Shown: positions 5,946-12,765 of the stretch, piece by piece
Numbering within the stretch: the stretch's first letter is position 1
How the letters are laid out: every line of letters starts with the position of its first letter
Assembly (NCBI GenBank): GCA_015490055.1
Contig: WFYP01000226.1
Location: 1-12,765 of the forward strand
Reading direction: 5' to 3'
Length of the DNA: 12,765 nucleotides
Source of the DNA: Nitratifractor sp.
Lineage (GTDB): Bacteria > Campylobacterota > Campylobacteria > Campylobacterales > Sulfurovaceae
Program-made: the position numbers and the translations under genes
The notes under the pieces: model-generated
Databases searched by the model: none
What the model saw: the letters and a program-made list of their open reading frames with translations, nothing else
What the model was told of the DNA's origin: nothing

Positions 5946-7536
5946 AAAGCTTTGGTCCTGCTGCTGAGTAGTCGAATTCGCTTCCGTTGTCGTTGTATCT
6001 GTCGAAGTTTTTAATAAACATAGATGCTAACTCTTTTAATTTTGCATCGTATGCATCTTTATCTTTCCAAGTGTTTCTTGGGTTTAGAATTGAGTTATCT
6101 GCAACGCCCTCTAGCTCTTTTGGAACTTGTAGGTTAAATACATCTAAAGTTTCAAACTCTGCATCGTTGATTGAGCCATTTAATATACCATTAATACATG
6201 CTCTTGTATCTTTAATGCTCATTCTCTTACCAGTTCCGTACTCTCCGCCAGTCCAGCCTGTGTTTACTAAATATACATTTACACCGTGCTCATCGATTTT
6301 TTCACCTAAAAGTTTTGCATAATCTGTTGGATGTAGTGGCAAGAATGCTTCTCCAAAACATGCACTAAATGTAGCTTGTGGCTCTATGATTCCACGCTCT
6401 GTACCAGCAACTTTTGCAGTATATCCACTCAAGAAGTAATACATTGCTTGCTCTTTAGTTAGCTTACTTACAGGAGGCAAAACACCAAATGCGTCTGCTG
6501 ATAAGAAGATAATATTTTTTGGATGCCCAGCAGTAAGGTCTGGCTGATGATTTTCGATATGCTCTATTGGGTAACTAACTCTTGTATTCTCTGTTTTAGA
6601 TTTGTCTGAGTAATCAACTCTACCATTTTCATCTGCAACAACATTCTCTAAAAGTGCACCCGGTTTAATTGCATTATAAATCTCTGGTTCGCTATCTTTA
6701 TCTAAATCGATAACTTTTGCGTAGCATCCACCCTCGAAGTTAAATACGCCGTCATCATCCCAGCCATGCTCGTCATCTCCGATAAGTGCACGATTTGGGT
6801 CAGTTGAAAGTGTTGTTTTACCAGTTCCAGATAATCCGAAAAATAGGCAAACATCGCCCTCTTTACCAACATTTGCAGAGCAGTGCATAGATAGTTTGCC
6901 CTCTAGTGGTAGCCAATAGTTCATCATAGTAAAGATACCCTTTTTAATTTCTCCACCATACCAAGTACCACCAACTACTGCTGAGTTATCTTCGATATTA
7001 AATGCTACATAAACATCGGAATTTAAATTTTGCTCTTTATAATTCTTATTTACTGTCTTACAAGCGTTATAAAATACAAAATCTGGTTCGAAATTCTCTA
7101 ACTCTTCTGCTGTTGGCATAATAAACATATTTTCGATAAAATGAGCCTGCCAAGCAATCTCTGTAATAAACCTGATAGATTTTCTACTAGATTTACTAGC
7201 ACCTGCAAAAGCATCTACAACATACAGCTCTTTTCCGCTTAATTGTGCAGTAGTTTGTTTAAATAAATCTTCGTAAACCTCTTTAGAAATAGGCTGATTA
7301 ATATCGCCCCAAGCTATATGCTCTTCTGATGGCATCTGCTTAACAAAATACTTATCTTTGGGGCTTCTACCTGTAAAAATACCTGTATCTACCATAGCTG
7401 TATTATTATCAGTAAATGTGCACTCTCCCTTTTTATCTTCGTCTTCTGCTAACTTAGAATAACTTGGATTGTAACTTACACTTACAACATCTTTAATACC
7501 ATATTGCTCAAGATCTTTTGCTTCTACCTTGCTCAT
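5944..7536 (-). CDS. pckA: phosphoenolpyruvate carboxykinase (ATP)
   Basis: PckA converts oxaloacetate and ATP to PEP, CO2 and ADP in the cytosol, the entry to gluconeogenesis, and can run in reverse under high CO2. The 530-residue length is normal for the ATP-dependent family. Motifs in order: TGRSPKDKY (55-63, substrate binding), WYGGEIKKG (192-200, metal-binding Lys), MHCSAN (217-222, metal-binding His218), the P-loop GLSGTGKTT (234-242), GDDEHGWDDDG (253-263, metal-binding Asp) and TENTRVSYPIEHI (315-327). The ATG at 7536 has AAGAGGA 6 nt upstream. It starts 11 nt after the oadB stop, so it is the last gene of oadG-oadA-oadB-pckA. Its linkage to oxaloacetate decarboxylase places both oxaloacetate-decarboxylating exits, to PEP and to pyruvate, under one promoter. 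A strong hairpin covers the stop codon. All key residues are present. Confidence 0.98.
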   Translation of the reverse strand: MSKVEAKDLEQYGIKDVVSVSYNPSYSKLAEDEDKKGECTFTDNNTAMVDTGIFTGRSPKDKYFVKQMPSEEHIAWGDINQPISKEVYEDLFKQTTAQLSGKELYVVDAFAGASKSSRKSIRFITEIAWQAHFIENMFIMPTAEELENFEPDFVFYNACKTVNKNYKEQNLNSDVYVAFNIEDNSAVVGGTWYGGEIKKGIFTMMNYWLPLEGKLSMHCSANVGKEGDVCLFFGLSGTGKTTLSTDPNRALIGDDEHGWDDDGVFNFEGGCYAKVIDLDKDSEPEIYNAIKPGALLENVVADENGRVDYSDKSKTENTRVSYPIEHIENHQPDLTAGHPKNIIFLSADAFGVLPPVSKLTKEQAMYYFLSGYTAKVAGTERGIIEPQATFSACFGEAFLPLHPTDYAKLLGEKIDEHGVNVYLVNTGWTGGEYGTGKRMSIKDTRACINGILNGSINDAEFETLDVFNLQVPKELEGVADNSILNPRNTWKDKDAYDAKLKELASMFIKNFDRYNDNGSEFDYSAAGPKL

Positions 7537-7547
7537 TTTTTCCTCTT

Positions 7548-8870
7548 TTAATTAAATATAGATAGTAATACGCCTGCCGCGACAGCAGAGCCAATGACTC
7601 CTGCCACATTTGGACCCATCGCATGCATTAATAGAATATTACCATTTTTTTCTTCAGAACCAACTTTACTGACAACTCTCGCCGACATAGGAACAGCAGA
7701 AACCCCCGCTGCTCCAATTAATGGATTAATAGGCTCTTTTGAAAATTTAGACATCAATTTACCCATTAAAACGCCAGTGGCTGTACCAACAGCAAAAGCT
7801 GCCAAACCTATAATCATAATTCCCAATGTTTCTGGTACTAAAAATTTATCAGCTTCTAGCTTAGAACCAACTGCTAAACCTAAAAAAATTGTAACAATAT
7901 TTATTAAAGAGTGTTGCATCGTATCAGATAGTCTATCTACAACCCCAGACTCTTTAGCAAAATTACCAAATACAAAAGCCCCCATAAGTGGCGAAGCCTC
8001 TGGAAGCAAAAGTGCAATTAAAACCAAAATCATAAGTGGAAAAAGAATTTTTTCTAACTTATGCACTTTTCTTCCAACTTTCATTACAATTTGACGCTCT
8101 TTTTTAGTTGTAAGTGCTCGCATAATTGGTGGCTGAATTACTGGCACTAAAGCCATATAAGAGTATGCAGCAACCGCAATAGCCCCAAGCAGTTCTGGTG
8201 CTAGTGCTGAAGCGATAAATATAGATGTTGGACCATCTGCACCACCAATTATACTAATTGCCGAACACTGTTTTAGTGTAAAATCAAAAAGCGAAGTATA
8301 TTGCGAAAGTGCAGCCGCTGCAATTAACGAGCCAAAAATTCCAAACTGAGCCGCAGCTCCTAATATTGCAGTCTTTGGGTTGGCTAAAAGCGGTGCAAAG
8401 TCAGTCATCGCCCCTACTCCCATAAATATTAAAAGTGGGAAAAATTCGTTTGCTACACCCATATTATAAATAATTCCTAGCATCCCATCAGGGCCTGTCA
8501 TATTGGCTATTGGAATATTTGCTAAAAAGCCACCAAAGGCAATAGGCAACAAAAGAAGAGGTTCAAAGTTTTTAACAATAGCGAGGTAAAATAGAATAAA
8601 GACAATAATAAACATTATCAGCCTGCCCCAACTTTGATAAAACTTGCTAACAGGCTTGCCTTCGTTGTTTACAACACCATCTTTTGGGTTTAACATAGCG
8701 TATATTCCAGTTGTTTTATAAAAATCTTTAAGCAGTTGAGTTAAGCTTTTATTCTCGGCTTTTATATCTTGCTTTAAGACAACTTTTGCCTTCTTAGCCT
8801 GCTCTATATCGGCACTTGTAGCATTTGCAAATGTAAATGCCATTAAAATTAAAAGTAAAATTGCTTTCAT
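7548..8870 (-). CDS. oadB: oxaloacetate decarboxylase beta subunit, Na+ pump, with N-terminal signal-like extension
   Basis: OadB is the inner-membrane subunit that decarboxylates carboxybiotin on OadA and couples this to Na+ export. The 440-residue product has many hydrophobic spans. The core starts at about residue 80 (WGRLIMFIIVFILFYLAI, then FEPLLLLPIAFGG). IIGGADGPTSIF at 208-218 holds the Na+/proton-coupling Asp212 (Asp203 in Klebsiella). NPLIGAAGVSAVP at 382-394 carries Asn382 and Ser391, matching Asn373/Ser382. HAMGPNVAGVIGSAVAAGVLLS closes the protein. Residues 1-80 are unusual: a signal-peptide-like start (MKAILLLILMAFTFANA) is followed by a Lys-rich segment that could lie in the periplasm. 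The ATG at 8870 has GGTAGGG upstream, 13 nt after oadA. Related glutaconyl- or methylmalonyl-CoA decarboxylase beta subunits look alike, but the context favours oxaloacetate. Confidence 0.95.
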   Translation of the reverse strand: MKAILLLILMAFTFANATSADIEQAKKAKVVLKQDIKAENKSLTQLLKDFYKTTGIYAMLNPKDGVVNNEGKPVSKFYQSWGRLIMFIIVFILFYLAIVKNFEPLLLLPIAFGGFLANIPIANMTGPDGMLGIIYNMGVANEFFPLLIFMGVGAMTDFAPLLANPKTAILGAAAQFGIFGSLIAAAALSQYTSLFDFTLKQCSAISIIGGADGPTSIFIASALAPELLGAIAVAAYSYMALVPVIQPPIMRALTTKKERQIVMKVGRKVHKLEKILFPLMILVLIALLLPEASPLMGAFVFGNFAKESGVVDRLSDTMQHSLINIVTIFLGLAVGSKLEADKFLVPETLGIMIIGLAAFAVGTATGVLMGKLMSKFSKEPINPLIGAAGVSAVPMSARVVSKVGSEEKNGNILLMHAMGPNVAGVIGSAVAAGVLLSIFN

Positions 8871-8883
8871 AATCTGCCCTACC

Positions 8884-10695
8884 TTAAGCTATTGTAGCTA
8901 ACAGTTGCCCCTCGGCTACATTTTGATTTAAATCTACTTCAATAGACTCTACAACTCCGGCTTTTGGAGCTACAATTTCTATCTCCATCTTCATAACCTC
9001 TAGCATCATTATAATCTCGCCTAACTCTACACTATCACCAACTTTTTTATGAATTTTCCAAACAGTTCCAGGTACTTGTGCAAAGACATCTACTACATTT
9101 CCTGAACTTTTAACTACATTTTTTGGCTCTTCTACTGGTTTAGGAGTTATAGACTCTATACTATCGCTCCCTTTTGCAACTTGCACGCTATATTTTTTGC
9201 CATCTACTACAACTGTATAATTCTCTACTTCATTATCTCTCATCTTCGCCTCTTTTATCTCTGTTGTAACTTTTTTCTCGTTGCTCTCACTATTTTTTCG
9301 AACCATTAAAGGCGATTCACCTTTTAAATACGCTATACCCTTCTCTTTGCAAGCTGCCGATATAAATATATTCTCTTCAGTAGCTTCTATGCCCTCTTTT
9401 TCTAAAACACTCTGCCAATAAGCTATAGACTTTTTCTCATCAGCATCTGCAATATCTAGTGGGTCTTTTGTAGTTGGCTCTAACTTTAACTGCTCGCTAG
9501 CTTTCTCTACAATCTCAGGGTCTGGCACTACAGGCGTTCTACCAAAGTAACCTAAGACCATTTTACCAAAGCCCTCGGTTATCTTATTCCAATCTCCAAA
9601 CATCACATTTGCATAAGCTTGTTGCCAGTAAAATTGCGAAACAGGCGTAACAGATGTTCCATATCCACCTTTGCTTACAACATCTCCCATAGCGTGTATT
9701 ACCTTATCAAACATCTCTAAATTACCACTATCACGCATCATTTGAGTATTCGCAGTTAGTGCACCACCTGGCATTGGAGCAAGCGGAATTATAGGGTTTA
9801 CTTTCGTAGCCTCTGGTGGCAAGAAGTAATCTTTTAACTGCTCTTGCAAAACTTCTTGATACTTCACCACTTTGCTAATCTCTAAATCGCCAAGATTATA
9901 ACCCATACCCTTAGTAGCATGCAAAAGAGTAAGCATATCTGGCTGGCTAGTTCCCCCACTAACAGGTGCAGCCGCCAAATCGATACCATCTGCCCCGGCC
10001 TCTAGTGCTGCCAAATAGCAAGCCACACTAATACCAGCAGTTTCGTGGGTGTGCAATCTTATATGCATATCTTCACCTAGCAACTCTCGTGTAGAGCTTA
10101 TTACATCATAAATTTTAGCAGGATTAGATGTACCACTAGCATCTTTAAAAGCGATAGAGTCAAAATCTATACCACTATCTAAAATCTCTACTACCTTATT
10201 TTTATAAAACTCAGCCGTATGAGCACCTGAGCACCCCGGTGGTAAGTCCATCATAGTAACTACAACTTCGTGCATCATACCGTGTCGCTTAATTGCATCG
10301 CCACTAAACTCTAAATTTCTCATATCGTTTAAGGCATCGAAATTTCTAACTGTAGTTGTTTCATACTTTGCAAAAAGTTTAGCAAAAAGGTCTATCATCT
10401 CACGGCTTGCAGTATCTAACATTACAGTATTTATACCTCTTGCTAGTATCTGCAAATTCGCTTCTGGTCCGGCAACATCTCTAAAGCGTTGCATCATCTC
10501 AAATGCATTCTCTTGAAGGTAGAAAAATAGCGACTGAAACCTAGCTCCGCCACCAAACTCAAAATGCGAAATCCCAGCCTCACGAGCTGCTGCAACTGCT
10601 GGCAAGAAGTCATCCATCAAAACTCTACCACCAAAGACAGACTGAAAGCCATCTCTAAATGTTGTATCCATTATATCTATATATTTTTTAGACAT
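8884..10695 (-). CDS. oadA: oxaloacetate decarboxylase alpha subunit / PycB-type carboxyltransferase with biotinyl domain
   Basis: OadA carries the carboxyltransferase that moves CO2 from oxaloacetate to biotin, plus the biotin carrier. Residues 1 to about 465 form the carboxyltransferase TIM barrel and its helical tail: DTTFRDGFQ at 10-18 (metal Asp), AFKDASG at 182-188 (Lys184, the carbamylated metal ligand position) and LHTHETAG at 214-221 (metal His215 and His217). A Lys/Glu/Pro-rich linker (about 466-530) leads to a C-terminal biotinyl domain with EVMKME, in which Lys569 is the biotin site. Length (603) is normal. Wording is close to PycB of Campylobacter, which works with PycA as pyruvate carboxylase. 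The directly adjacent oadG (TAG and ATG abut) and oadB argue for the Na+-pump role here; partnering with a PycA encoded elsewhere remains possible. The biotin ligase is not in the window. Confidence 0.95.
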   Translation of the reverse strand: MSKKYIDIMDTTFRDGFQSVFGGRVLMDDFLPAVAAAREAGISHFEFGGGARFQSLFFYLQENAFEMMQRFRDVAGPEANLQILARGINTVMLDTASREMIDLFAKLFAKYETTTVRNFDALNDMRNLEFSGDAIKRHGMMHEVVVTMMDLPPGCSGAHTAEFYKNKVVEILDSGIDFDSIAFKDASGTSNPAKIYDVISSTRELLGEDMHIRLHTHETAGISVACYLAALEAGADGIDLAAAPVSGGTSQPDMLTLLHATKGMGYNLGDLEISKVVKYQEVLQEQLKDYFLPPEATKVNPIIPLAPMPGGALTANTQMMRDSGNLEMFDKVIHAMGDVVSKGGYGTSVTPVSQFYWQQAYANVMFGDWNKITEGFGKMVLGYFGRTPVVPDPEIVEKASEQLKLEPTTKDPLDIADADEKKSIAYWQSVLEKEGIEATEENIFISAACKEKGIAYLKGESPLMVRKNSESNEKKVTTEIKEAKMRDNEVENYTVVVDGKKYSVQVAKGSDSIESITPKPVEEPKNVVKSSGNVVDVFAQVPGTVWKIHKKVGDSVELGEIIMMLEVMKMEIEIVAPKAGVVESIEVDLNQNVAEGQLLATIA

Positions 10696-10941
10696 CTATC
10701 TTCCTTTTCTATAAGCCGAAACAGCCGCCACAATAGCTGCAACTACCGCTTTATCATCTTCTATATTCTCTTTTTCAATTTGCACACTCTGCACAGGTTC
10801 TACGCTACTACTTTTCGCAAAATATTTAGTAATAATACGAGACTGCAACTTAGTTAAAAAAACAATAAGCAACAACAACAAATAAACAATCCCCATCCCA
10901 AGTATCATATATTTAACGCTCTCTAAAAGCAAATCTTGCAT
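10696..10941 (-). CDS. oadG: oxaloacetate decarboxylase gamma subunit
   Basis: OadG is the small membrane anchor that assembles the alpha and beta subunits of the Na+-translocating decarboxylase. The product has 81 residues with one transmembrane helix (about 11-30, MILGMGIVYLLLLLIVFLT). A short basic juxtamembrane segment follows, then an acidic linker (EKENIEDD) and the alanine-rich amphipathic tail AVVAAIVAAVSAYRKGR, a typical OadG ending. I chose the ATG at 10941 because AAAGG lies 6 nt upstream; an in-frame TTG two codons earlier would leave no spacing to that site. The stop codon abuts the oadA ATG with no gap. It is the first gene of the operon. Small subunits diverge quickly, so the call rests on size, topology, tail and position. 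Confidence 0.9.
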   Translation of the reverse strand: MQDLLLESVKYMILGMGIVYLLLLLIVFLTKLQSRIITKYFAKSSSVEPVQSVQIEKENIEDDKAVVAAIVAAVSAYRKGR

Positions 10942-10973
10942 AACCAACCTTTATAGACTAAGTTTATATAAAA

Positions 10974-10979
10974 ATTATA
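10974..10979 (-). promoter_or_regulatory. candidate -10 box for oadG-oadA-oadB-pckA
   Basis: The minus strand reads TATAAT, preceded by AG, 33 nt before the oadG ATG and within a strongly A/T-rich stretch. It is the best -10 match upstream of the four-gene operon. No operator-like dyad was noticed next to it. Confidence 0.5.
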
Positions 10980-11049
10980 CTATAAAATAATCATATTTAC
11001 ACCAATAATAAACATTTATTACAAAAAATGGGGAAAGTGTATATTTTTG

Positions 11050-11064
11050 TTTCTTAGCAAGAAA
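11050..11064. promoter_or_regulatory. short dyad TTTCTT-AGC-AAGAAA upstream of the toxin gene
   Basis: A perfect 6+6 bp inverted repeat with a 3-nt centre lies about 60 bp upstream of the toxin start. It could be a second regulator site or a chance dyad in A/T-rich DNA. Confidence 0.2.
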
Positions 11065-11097
11065 ATGATAAGCTTTTTAAACTATACCCTTACATAT

Positions 11098-11117
11098 TTA
11101 TATCTTATTAGATATAA
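11098..11117. promoter_or_regulatory. 8+8 bp dyad over the toxin -10, candidate autoregulatory operator
   Basis: TTATATCT and AGATATAA are exact inverted repeats around TATT. The right arm covers most of the -10 box at 11113-11118. A protein bound here would block polymerase. The XRE protein encoded two genes on is the obvious candidate, since HigA-type antitoxins commonly repress their own operon. Binding itself is inferred. Confidence 0.5.
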
Positions 11118-11118
11118 T
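11113..11118 (+). promoter_or_regulatory. -10 box of the toxin-antitoxin-hydrolase operon
   Basis: A perfect TATAAT ends only 6 nt before the toxin ATG at 11125. Transcription would then begin at or next to the ATG, giving a leaderless message. No ribosome binding site precedes this ATG, which agrees. Confidence 0.55.
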
Positions 11119-11124
11119 ACTCTT

Positions 11125-11462
11125 ATGAAATGGTCGGTAAATTACTTCACAGATAATATGGGCAAACAACCTGTTAAAGAGTGGATTGATACTTTAGAAA
11201 TCAAACTTCAAGTTAAAATATTTAGAGCCTTTGAGCTACTAGAAGATTTTAATATCAATCTTAAAGCCCCATATGTGAAGCCGTTAGAAGATAAACTATA
11301 TGAGTTAAAGACCAAAAAGGAATTTATAGAATTATCTATTTTGCTTACACGGGTAAAGAGTTTATTATGCTTAATGGTTTTATTAAAAAAACTCAAAAGA
11401 CCCCAAAAAAAGAGATAGAATTAGTAAAAATAAGAATGAAGGAGGTACTAAACAATGAGTGA
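11125..11462 (+). pseudogene. HigB/RelE-type (phage Gp49-like) toxin gene, frame broken at an A5 run
   Basis: Toxins of this type are ribosome-associated mRNA endonucleases paired with an XRE antitoxin. The first part reads MKWSVNYF...GKQPVKEWIDTL...APYVKPLEDKLYELKTKK, typical of the family up to about residue 65. At the A5 run 11314-11318 the reading frame departs into an unrelated basic tail that stops at 11418. In the -1 frame from GGA at 11319 the family sequence resumes with GIYRIIYFAYTGKEFIML, then NGFIKKTQKTPKKEIEL, and ends at TGA 11460-11462. One added A would give a complete 112-residue toxin. An in-frame TTG at 11047 would add 26 residues that the family does not have. The restored frame overlaps the antitoxin start by 8 nt. 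It may be a true null allele, a base-calling error or a slippage site. Confidence 0.85.
11439..11445 (+). promoter_or_regulatory. strong ribosome binding site of the antitoxin gene
   Basis: AAGGAGG lies 9 nt before the ATG at 11455, inside the 3' end of the toxin gene. It is the best Shine-Dalgarno match in this operon, whereas the toxin has none. This would favour antitoxin over toxin synthesis. Confidence 0.7.
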
Positions 11463-11727
11463 TTTCAGAAAACATTTAAATGAAAAACTACAAGATGAAG
11501 AGTTCAAAAATGAATGGGAAAATATAGAACTTAGATATGCGGTAATTAAGCAACTTATTAATATAAGAAACACATACAATCTTTCACAAGCTCAACTAGC
11601 CCAAAAGCTAAACACTACACAAGCAGTTATTAGCCGAATTGAAAACGGTACTGTTAATATTGGCATAGATTTCATAGAAAAACTAGCTAAAGCTTTTAAT
11701 AAGCGAGTGGAGATAAAGTTAATATAA
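11455..11727 (+). CDS. HigA-type XRE-family antitoxin
   Basis: A 90-residue DNA-binding protein. Residues about 33-87 form a helix-turn-helix of the XRE/HTH-3 type, with LSQAQLAQKL (43-52) and TTQAVISRIENG (54-65) as the turn and recognition helix. The N-terminal 30 residues are charged and helical (FRKHLNEKLQDEEFKNEW), a pattern seen in antitoxins that wrap their toxin. Position after a HigB/RelE-type toxin fits the reversed toxin-first order of higBA loci. The gene overlaps the restored toxin frame by 8 nt and shares a TAATG junction with the hydrolase gene downstream. It likely represses the operon through the dyad over the -10 box. The frame is intact, so the antitoxin would still be made even if the toxin is dead. 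Confidence 0.9.
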   Translation: MSDFRKHLNEKLQDEEFKNEWENIELRYAVIKQLINIRNTYNLSQAQLAQKLNTTQAVISRIENGTVNIGIDFIEKLAKAFNKRVEIKLI

Positions 11728-12665
11728 TGCAAAAAAATAAAGCTATAGGCTCAATAGTAGGATTTGCAATCGGCGATGCTTTAGGTGCACCAGTTGAATT
11801 TAAAGAGAGGGGCACTTTTGAACCTATAGAATTTTACAGAAGCGGAGGTAAATTTAATTTACCAGCTGGAGCATACACGGACGATACAGCAATGACACTA
11901 TGCCTGGCTCAGAGCCTATTAGATAAAAATGGTTGCGATACCGATGACCAATTACAAAAATATTGTTCTTGGCTAAAAGATGGCTACATGAGTGCCACAG
12001 GTGTTAGCGTAGGTTGCGGAAAGCAAATTTATAGAGCACTTTTAAATTATCTAAGTAAGAAGAGTACAGTATGCACAATAGGAAATAATAGAAGTGCAGG
12101 AAATGGCTCATTAATGAGAGTAGCACCCATAGCTATTTACTATATGGAAGATTTAAACAAAGCAATGCAATGTGCACAAAAAAGCTCATATACAACACAC
12201 AAATTAAAAATATGTGCCGATGCTTGCATAGCATATACTTGGCTACTTTACGGTTTCTACAAAGGCTTTAGTAAAGATGACATTTTAAGTAAAGAGTATA
12301 CAGATTACTATCTGTTCGAATACGACAAAAACTACAGTTACAATTCTGAAATTATAAACATCCTCCAAGGCAGTTATAAAAATAAATCTGAAGATGAAAT
12401 TAATAGTAGCGGTTATGTAGTACACACACTAGAAGCAACTCTGTGGGCTTTTTACAATAGCAACAACTTTAAAGAAGGGCTACTAAAAGCAATAAACCTA
12501 GGAAAAGATAGCGACACAATAGGAGCAATTTACGGCTCAATCGCTGGTGCTTATTATGGAATTGACAATATAGATAACGATTTAATCGAAGGATTAATGC
12601 ACAACAAAAAAATAACAGAAATATCCAAGCAACTTTATGACAATAGATACAAAATCAACTCTTAA
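11727..12665 (+). CDS. ADP-ribosylglycohydrolase (ARH/DraG family)
   Basis: ARH/DraG enzymes remove ADP-ribose from modified side chains or related molecules, using two metal ions. The 312-residue product has the family landmarks in order: GFAIGDALGAPVEF (12-25), YTDDTAMT (50-57, metal-binding TDDT), GNGSLMRVAP (125-134), TTHKL (156-160), SSGYVVHTLEATLWAF (227-242) and GKDSDTIGAIYGSIAGAYYG (259-278, second metal set). Both metal clusters are complete, so the enzyme is probably active. No signal peptide is present, so it acts in the cytosol. Its ATG overlaps the antitoxin stop by 1 nt (TAATG), which implies translational coupling. No ADP-ribosyltransferase and no nitrogenase gene lies in the window, so the substrate is unknown. 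A stable hairpin follows the stop. Confidence 0.92.
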   Translation: MQKNKAIGSIVGFAIGDALGAPVEFKERGTFEPIEFYRSGGKFNLPAGAYTDDTAMTLCLAQSLLDKNGCDTDDQLQKYCSWLKDGYMSATGVSVGCGKQIYRALLNYLSKKSTVCTIGNNRSAGNGSLMRVAPIAIYYMEDLNKAMQCAQKSSYTTHKLKICADACIAYTWLLYGFYKGFSKDDILSKEYTDYYLFEYDKNYSYNSEIINILQGSYKNKSEDEINSSGYVVHTLEATLWAFYNSNNFKEGLLKAINLGKDSDTIGAIYGSIAGAYYGIDNIDNDLIEGLMHNKKITEISKQLYDNRYKINS

Positions 12666-12668
12666 ACT

Positions 12669-12688
12669 ATGCTCAATTTATTGAGCAT
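12669..12688 (+). terminator. hairpin after the ADP-ribosylglycohydrolase gene
   Basis: ATGCTCAA (12669-12676) and TTGAGCAT (12681-12688) form a perfect 8-bp stem with loop TTTA, starting 3 nt after the TAA. No T-run follows, so termination may be inefficient or factor-dependent. The remaining 77 bases to the window end show no callable gene. Confidence 0.5.
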
Positions 12689-12765
12689 TCCTGCACAATT
12701 TGAGATTTTTGGAAAAAGAGGTTTATTTAATTTCCGTTAAAAAAAATGAAAGAGAAGCATATATT

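Noticed and set aside
7594..8094. 166-codon plus-strand frame antisense to oadB
   Set aside because: It is antisense to conserved OadB core motifs and has no ribosome binding site; a composition by-product.
11047..11124. Upstream TTG start adding 26 residues to the toxin
   Set aside because: The added hydrophobic residues are not part of this toxin family, and the segment overlaps the promoter and dyad.
11319..11418. Zero-frame C-terminal tail of the toxin (EFIELSILLTRV...) as native sequence
   Set aside because: It matches no family pattern, while the -1 frame from the same point gives the expected toxin C terminus.
12746..12765. ATG at the window end that might start another gene
   Set aside because: Only six codons are visible and no ribosome binding site lies at the right distance.

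Overview
The window is a low-GC chromosomal segment that looks like Campylobacterota (Epsilonproteobacteria). The main reason is gene order: pheS-pheT-aroA on one strand with a HIT-family gene diverging from pheS is, as far as I recall, the arrangement in Campylobacter jejuni. The OadA-type carboxyltransferase is also closest in wording to the campylobacterotal PycB/OadA proteins I remember. I cannot assign a genus; the oadGAB-pckA cluster would fit free-living relatives such as Sulfurimonas or Sulfurovum.

Layout. (1) 1-3858, minus strand: pheS (TTG start), pheT and aroA (cut by the window edge), joined by two 4-nt ATGA overlaps. They provide Phe-tRNA synthesis and the EPSP step of aromatic synthesis. 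(2) 3960-4313, plus strand: a HIT-domain nucleotide hydrolase, divergent from pheS across about 100 bp that holds a candidate -10 box for each direction. (3) 4404-5078, plus strand: a 224-residue protein I do not recognise. (4) 5110-5599, minus strand: acylphosphatase followed after 1 nt by a small five-cysteine protein. (5) 5600-5943: a 344-bp intergenic stretch with no gene but much structure: two related hairpin repeats, an eight-unit heptamer array and a strong hairpin that includes the pckA stop codon. (6) 5944-10941, minus strand: a compact operon oadG-oadA-oadB-pckA (gaps of 0, 13 and 11 nt). It combines a complete Na+-pumping oxaloacetate decarboxylase gene set with ATP-dependent PEP carboxykinase, so both exits from oxaloacetate (to pyruvate and to PEP) are made from one transcript.

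(7) 11098-12688, plus strand: an accessory-looking three-gene unit of a HigB/RelE-type toxin, a HigA-type XRE antitoxin and an ADP-ribosylglycohydrolase, linked by 8-nt and 1-nt overlaps. The toxin reading frame is broken by the apparent loss of one A in an A5 run. The -1 frame after the run restores a complete 112-residue toxin, so this is either a decayed or mis-sequenced toxin or a slippage-controlled one. An 8+8 bp dyad lies over the toxin -10 box and is the natural candidate operator. This unit is the most interesting part of the window.

No rRNA, tRNA, CRISPR array or IS transposase is visible.
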